NCBI RefSeq assembly: GCF_015461835.1
Contig: NZ_JACOPX010000010.1
Coordinates: forward strand, 124,001 to 188,000
DNA: 64,000 bases
Direction: 5' to 3'
Source: Pseudomonas neuropathica
GTDB lineage: Bacteria; Pseudomonadota; Gammaproteobacteria; Pseudomonadales; Pseudomonadaceae
This document shows positions 60,059-64,000 of this stretch, one piece after another. Made by a program: the position numbers and the translations under genes. The first letter of the stretch is position 1, and every line of letters begins with the position of its first letter. The notes beneath the pieces are model-generated. The model saw nothing but the letters and a program-made list of their open reading frames with translations. It searched no databases and was not told the DNA's origin.

Positions 60059-61222
60059 ATGTCCACATCAATGAACACCTCGACGTCATCTTTGGCAGCT
60101 TATGTAAACCACGGCGAACGCGTGTCGACGCGCATTGTATTTTTGATCACCGGCATTGTGATGTCGGCCTGGGCGCCGCTCGTTCCGTTGGTCAAAGCGC
60201 GTACCGGACTGGACGACGGTGGACTGGGTCTGTTGTTGCTGGGATTTGGTATCGGATCGATCGTCGCCATGCCGTTTGCCGGTTATCTGACTGCCCGGTT
60301 TGGCTGTCGGCCAGTGATCATCTGCTCAACTCTCGCGTTGTGTTCGGTGCTGCCGATGCTAAGCCATCTGACATGGCTGCCGGGACTGGCGCTAGCGGTG
60401 CTGGGGTTCGGCGCCAGCATGGGCATGCTCGATTGCGCGATCAATATCCAGTCCATCATCGTTGAAAAGAACAGCGGCGAAACCCTGCAATCCGGGTTCC
60501 ACGGGCTCTACAGTGTCGGCGGTATCGCGGGTGCCGGGGCCATGACGGCGATGCTCAGCCTGGGATTGAATCCACTGTTGTCCGTGCTGTGCCTGGTAGC
60601 GATCATCCTCGCCGCGCTGTACAAGGCTGCGCCGAGTTTGTTGCCCTATGGCACGGAGAAAGACGGCCCGTTGTTGACGCTGCCACGGGGGATCGTGCTG
60701 CTGTTGGGCTGCTTGTGTTTCATTGTGTTCCTGACGGAAGGCGCCATGCTCGACTGGAGCGCGGTTTTCCTCGCCTCGCAACGCGCAATGGAACCCAGCT
60801 ACGCCGGTTTGGGCTACGCGAGTTTTGCCGCGGCGATGACGCTCGGGCGCCTGACCGGAGATGCCATCGTCAGCCGACTGGGTGGCGTTCGCGTGGTGGC
60901 GCTGGGCGGGATCTGCGCGGCGGCGGGCATGTTGGTTTCGCTGGTGTTCGAGAGCTGGCAGGCGGCATTGCTGGGTTATGCCTTGGTCGGTATCGGATGC
61001 TCGAACATTGTTCCGGTGCTGTTTACTGCGGCGGGTCGACAACAGCGCATGCCGCAGCGCACCGCGATTCCGGCGATCATTTCCATGGGTTACGCCGGCA
61101 TTCTCATGGGGCCGGCGTTTATCGGCATGGTTGCGCACCTCAGTACGCTGGTGGTCGCTTTGGGGGGATTGGTATTCCTGCTCCTGTTCGTCAGTTATGC
61201 CGCGAGATTTCTGAAGACATAA
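60059..61222 (+). CDS. MFS transporter (YbjJ-like)
   Basis: 387 residues, 12 predicted helices; A-motif-like GYLTARFGCRPVI between helices 2 and 3. Two starts compete: ATG at 60059 (ribosome site GGGAG 12 nt upstream) and ATG at 60071 (AAGGA 11 nt upstream); neither is ideal, and the difference is four residues. Relatives resemble fucose/YbjJ-type permeases. Its position after the Rieske gene suggests export or import of a substrate or product of the cluster, but a terminator separates them. Confidence 0.82.
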   Translation: MSTSMNTSTSSLAAYVNHGERVSTRIVFLITGIVMSAWAPLVPLVKARTGLDDGGLGLLLLGFGIGSIVAMPFAGYLTARFGCRPVIICSTLALCSVLPMLSHLTWLPGLALAVLGFGASMGMLDCAINIQSIIVEKNSGETLQSGFHGLYSVGGIAGAGAMTAMLSLGLNPLLSVLCLVAIILAALYKAAPSLLPYGTEKDGPLLTLPRGIVLLLGCLCFIVFLTEGAMLDWSAVFLASQRAMEPSYAGLGYASFAAAMTLGRLTGDAIVSRLGGVRVVALGGICAAAGMLVSLVFESWQAALLGYALVGIGCSNIVPVLFTAAGRQQRMPQRTAIPAIISMGYAGILMGPAFIGMVAHLSTLVVALGGLVFLLLFVSYAARFLKT

Positions 61223-61260
61223 CGCACAGGCAGCACTGACGGAGACGGGGTTTGGCTTCC

Positions 61261-62199
61261 TCAGTGGGGGTTTTCGCCCACGCTGACCTTGATCGGAGTG
61301 GCTTGAGAAACCTTGTGCTGCCGGGTCGCATGCCAACACAGTAGCGAGCCCACCGTCACCAGCACGGCGCCCTGCCAGAACTGCATCTGCAAACTCACGC
61401 CCAGCCACAGCGCGGCGAACGCCGATGACAGCACGGGCGCAGAGTAGGACGCGGTCGCCAGCAAGGTCAGGTTTCCCCGCAGAATGCCGATGTTCCACAG
61501 CGCGTAACCGCCGGCCATGGCGATTCCGGCTGCCAGCAACTCCAGGGAGTTTTCCCAAGTGAATGGCGGAATTTGTTCCGGGTTCATGTACCACTTCACC
61601 CACAGCACGACGGACGTCAATACGAAAAACAGCACCACCAGATTCTGCCCACCTGCATAGCGACGCGTGACATTGCAATACAGCGCAAAGGTGATCGCAC
61701 AAGTCAATGCCAGGCTGTAGCTCAACGGGTTGGACTGAACATTGCGAACAATTCCCGGCAGCGATAACCCCTCGCCACTGACCACCCACAAGATGCCGAA
61801 AATCGCCAGCGCGGAGCCGGGAATGATGAACCAGCGGGTTTTCTGTCCGTTCATGACGATCGCCAGTACCACGGTCAGGCACGGCCACAGATAATTGACC
61901 ACGCCCAGTTCGATGGCTTGATGGCGATCACTGGCGAAACCAAGCGCCAACGACAGGCACACCTCATACGCGACGAACAATGCGCTGCCGAGCACCAGAT
62001 AGAGCCTGGAGGTCGAGCGAATCCGCGGGCGGCCGAGAAATACCAGCAACAGCATGGCGCCCAGCGAGTAGATCAACGCAGCGCCCCCCAGCGGGCCGAA
62101 GTGCTCGCTGACGCCCCTGATCAATCCGGCGGCGGTACTCCACAAAACAATCGCCACCAAACCACACGCTGTGGCGGCCCGCTCACCTTTGATCAGCAT
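61261..62199 (-). CDS. YddG-like EamA/DMT exporter
   Basis: 312 residues from the ATG at 62199, which has AGGAG five bases upstream; a tandem ATG at 62202 is too close to it. Ten helices in two EamA repeats. Segments such as CGLVAIVLWSTAAGLIRGVSE and HQAIELGVVNYLWPCLTVVL are typical of YddG aromatic amino acid exporters. Convergent with the preceding MFS gene (38-nt gap) and divergent from the next MFS gene. Confidence 0.85.
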   Translation of the reverse strand: MLIKGERAATACGLVAIVLWSTAAGLIRGVSEHFGPLGGAALIYSLGAMLLLVFLGRPRIRSTSRLYLVLGSALFVAYEVCLSLALGFASDRHQAIELGVVNYLWPCLTVVLAIVMNGQKTRWFIIPGSALAIFGILWVVSGEGLSLPGIVRNVQSNPLSYSLALTCAITFALYCNVTRRYAGGQNLVVLFFVLTSVVLWVKWYMNPEQIPPFTWENSLELLAAGIAMAGGYALWNIGILRGNLTLLATASYSAPVLSSAFAALWLGVSLQMQFWQGAVLVTVGSLLCWHATRQHKVSQATPIKVSVGENPH

Positions 62200-62523
62200 C
62201 ATGACTCCTGGCACAACATGGCAAACCGACCGCACAGGCTAACCAGCGCAAGAGGATCAATAAAGGAACATTTTTGCCCTGCAAAGGATGAGCTGTCGTT
62301 ATGACTCAGCCTTGATTGACCTGCGTCCAACTGTCGCAGCAAACAGCCATTGGAAAATTCCGCACAAGCCTTAGAATCCGCGCCCTCTTGCAGTCGCCGG
62401 ATCTGGTGACCGAAACGTATCCAACCGCCCTGTCCGTCTGGCGGGCGCCCGCACCACACACCCCGGCTTGGCAATCGCCTGCGCAGAGGCGCACGTTGCG
62501 CTGTTCGATCTCTAGAGGTTTTT

Positions 62524-63822
62524 ATGTCTCCGCGTTTGCTGGCCATGGCGCTGGCGCCCCTGCTCGGGCTGTTCATTGTTGCGCTGGGCAACGGTTTCCT
62601 GTCTTCCCTGACCACCCTTCGACTGGACGCCGCCGGTGCCTCGGCCACGACAATCGGTTTCGTTTCATCGGCCTACTTCATCGGTCTGACTTTGGGTGCG
62701 GTGTTCAACGACCGTTTGATTCTGCGCATCGGCCATATCCGCGCCTACGGCAGCTTTGCCTCGCTGATCGCCGTGACCATTCTGTTGCAGGGATTGTTCT
62801 ATGACACCTGGGGCTGGTTCGCCCTGCGCCTGATCAACGGCTGGGCCACGGTCGGCGTGTTTCTGGTGATCGAAAGCTGGCTGCTGCTGGCGGGCGACGC
62901 GAAGATTCGTGGGCGCTTGCTCGCGCTGTACATGATCGTCTTGTACGGCGCCGGTGTGCTGGGCCAGGCAACGTTGGGCAAAATCACCGGGTTGAGCGAC
63001 AGCGCACCGTTCATGGTGGCCGGCATGCTCGCCTCGTTGTCGGTGCTGCCGATCGTAATCCTGCCGCGCGTGTCGCCGCTGCTCGATCAGGTGGAACCGC
63101 TCAAGCCACGGCAACTGTTGGGCGTGACACCGACCGGGCTGGTCGGCTGTTTCGGCTCGGGTGTGACCATCGCGGCGATTTACACCTTGCTGCCGCTGTA
63201 TCTGCAACGCAGCGGTCTGAATGTCGGTGAAGTCGGCAGCATGATGGCCTGGACGATCCTCGGCGCGATGCTCCTGCAGTACCCGGTCGGGCGCTGGTCC
63301 GACCGCAAGGATCGTTTGCAGGTGCTGACGATTCTGACAGTGGCGTGCACCGTGTTGTCGCTGGTGATCGTCCTGGTGCCGTTGTCCTCGACGCTGCTCG
63401 CGGTGATGTTGTTTATGCTCGGCGGCGGCGTGTTTGCGCTGTACCCGGTTGCCGTCAGCCACGCCGCCGACCGTGCGCCTGCCGAAGCGTTGGTGCCGAT
63501 GATTCAGGGACTGCTGCTGATCAACTCGCTGGGCTCGGCGATCAGCCCGATGATGATTTCGCCGGTGATGAACTCGTTCGGTGCCAATGGTTTGTTCTGG
63601 GTCTTTGCGTTGGTCAATCTGTGCATGGTCAGCTTCTTCTTATGGCGTCGTGGCAAACGCCCGGTGCCTGCCAATCCCGCGCCGTTTGCAGCGGCAGCAA
63701 CCTTCTCGCCGACAGGCGCGGAGCTGCGGGTGACCGAAGATCTGCGTCAGGCAGTGCAAGAACATCCGCCAATGGTTGATGCACTGAGCGGCGAACCTTC
63801 GCCACAATGTGAGACACGCTGA
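62524..63822 (+). CDS. MFS transporter (YcaD-like)
   Basis: 432 residues, 12 helices and a hydrophilic C-terminal tail of about 55 residues rich in Pro, Ala and Glu. Helix 2-3 loop NDRLILRIGHIRAYG and the long FFLWRRGKRP end after helix 12 follow the YcaD group. GAGG lies five bases before the ATG. The 288-nt region upstream, shared with the YddG-like gene, shows no other gene. Substrate unknown. Confidence 0.85.
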   Translation: MSPRLLAMALAPLLGLFIVALGNGFLSSLTTLRLDAAGASATTIGFVSSAYFIGLTLGAVFNDRLILRIGHIRAYGSFASLIAVTILLQGLFYDTWGWFALRLINGWATVGVFLVIESWLLLAGDAKIRGRLLALYMIVLYGAGVLGQATLGKITGLSDSAPFMVAGMLASLSVLPIVILPRVSPLLDQVEPLKPRQLLGVTPTGLVGCFGSGVTIAAIYTLLPLYLQRSGLNVGEVGSMMAWTILGAMLLQYPVGRWSDRKDRLQVLTILTVACTVLSLVIVLVPLSSTLLAVMLFMLGGGVFALYPVAVSHAADRAPAEALVPMIQGLLLINSLGSAISPMMISPVMNSFGANGLFWVFALVNLCMVSFFLWRRGKRPVPANPAPFAAAATFSPTGAELRVTEDLRQAVQEHPPMVDALSGEPSPQCETR

Positions 63823-63829
63823 GGGTTGC

Positions 63830-63856
63830 GCCAGTCTGTGCCAAGCGCAGACTGGC
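63830..63856. terminator. bidirectional terminator between convergent genes at the right end
   Basis: Perfect 9-bp stem GCCAGTCTG/CAGACTGGC with a 9-nt loop, lying between the MFS stop (63822) and the stop of the convergent partial gene (63865). Confidence 0.6.
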
Positions 63857-63864
63857 TCGCACCA

Positions 63865-64000
63865 CTATTCAGATTCGTGGGTGATGTCCACGAGCGGAAT
63901 CGGCTCAATCGCCCAAGCGCAAATCTGACGACGTTCAGGGCTGGGTATCGCGCAAGCCTTGCGTCCGGTATACGCATCGACGCGGGCCTTGGCGGGAATC
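63865..64000 (-). CDS. C-terminal end of an unidentified protein
   Basis: An open frame enters from the right edge and ends at a TAG (63865-63867): 45 codons reading IPAKARVDAYTGRKACAIPS, then a tail ending VDITHESE. Codon use is like that of the neighbours (G or C in third positions), and a hairpin follows the stop, which supports a real gene. Two cysteines and no hydrophobic segment are seen. I do not recognise the family; the start lies outside the window. Confidence 0.45.
   Translation of the reverse strand, partial: IPAKARVDAYTGRKACAIPSPERRQICAWAIEPIPLVDITHESE

Noticed and set aside
60392..61888. 498-codon minus-strand frame over the MFS gene and the YddG-like gene
   Set aside because: Arg/Gln/His-rich, antisense to one transporter and out of frame with the other.

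Overview
The window looks like chromosome from a Pseudomonas of the fluorescens group. The GC-rich codon use, the P. aeruginosa-type gene order arnBCADTEF-ugd, a second ArnT, xylRAFGH without xylB, and intergenic repeats of the GTGGGAGCGAGCTTGCTC kind all fit that placement, which I infer from gene content only. I saw no rRNA, tRNA, CRISPR array or complete insertion sequence.

Layout. 1-7817 (minus): the complete L-Ara4N lipid A modification operon arnBCADTEF followed by ugd (cut by the left edge), every junction overlapping. 8203-9141: a lone tyrosine recombinase. 9142-12809 (minus): an Fe(III)-type ABC importer. 13020-18610: a second envelope-modification block with an Ais-like phosphatase, a second ArnT and a third ArnT/PMT-fold glycosyltransferase (minus), plus a divergent ColS-like sensor kinase. 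18568-20792: pqiC and pqiB. 21025-26001: gamma-glutamylputrescine genes with a polyamine-binding protein and a divergent AraC regulator. 26092-30018: an ECF sigma / FecR / TonB-receptor iron signalling unit. 30019-31700: an AT-richer patch with a cupin gene, a dTMP-kinase-like gene and debris of a symporter gene. 31702-38384: D-xylose regulator, isomerase and ABC importer. 38395-44889: LysR regulator, MFS exporter and a leader-peptide/cytochrome c/2Fe-2S/molybdopterin dehydrogenase operon. 45060-47387: an Old Yellow Enzyme and an EamA transporter. 47540-61222: a two-armed catabolic cluster with a betaine-type ABC importer. 61261-64000: an EamA exporter, an MFS transporter and an unidentified gene tail.

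How the parts work together. The arn operon makes UDP-L-Ara4N, loads it on undecaprenyl phosphate, flips it and transfers it to lipid A. The 13-18.6 kb block could extend or vary this chemistry. A tandem 8+3+8 bp motif occurs upstream of both arnB and the Ais-like gene and resembles the published ColR site (TTTTTCAC core), so both blocks may answer to one ColR-type regulator; this is inference.

The 47.5-61.2 kb cluster combines a ProVWX-type importer whose binding protein keeps the three-Trp aromatic box, a Rieske oxygenase with a Glu in the bridging position (as in the carnitine/glycine betaine oxygenases), a flavin amine oxidase, a DapA-family lyase, an aldehyde dehydrogenase, an MmgE/PrpD protein and two regulators. 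The simplest reading is uptake, N-demethylation and oxidation of a quaternary amine whose identity cannot be read from the sequence. A proline-betaine or hydroxyproline-betaine type compound would suit the lyase and dehydrogenase. This is the best candidate in the window for an undescribed pathway.
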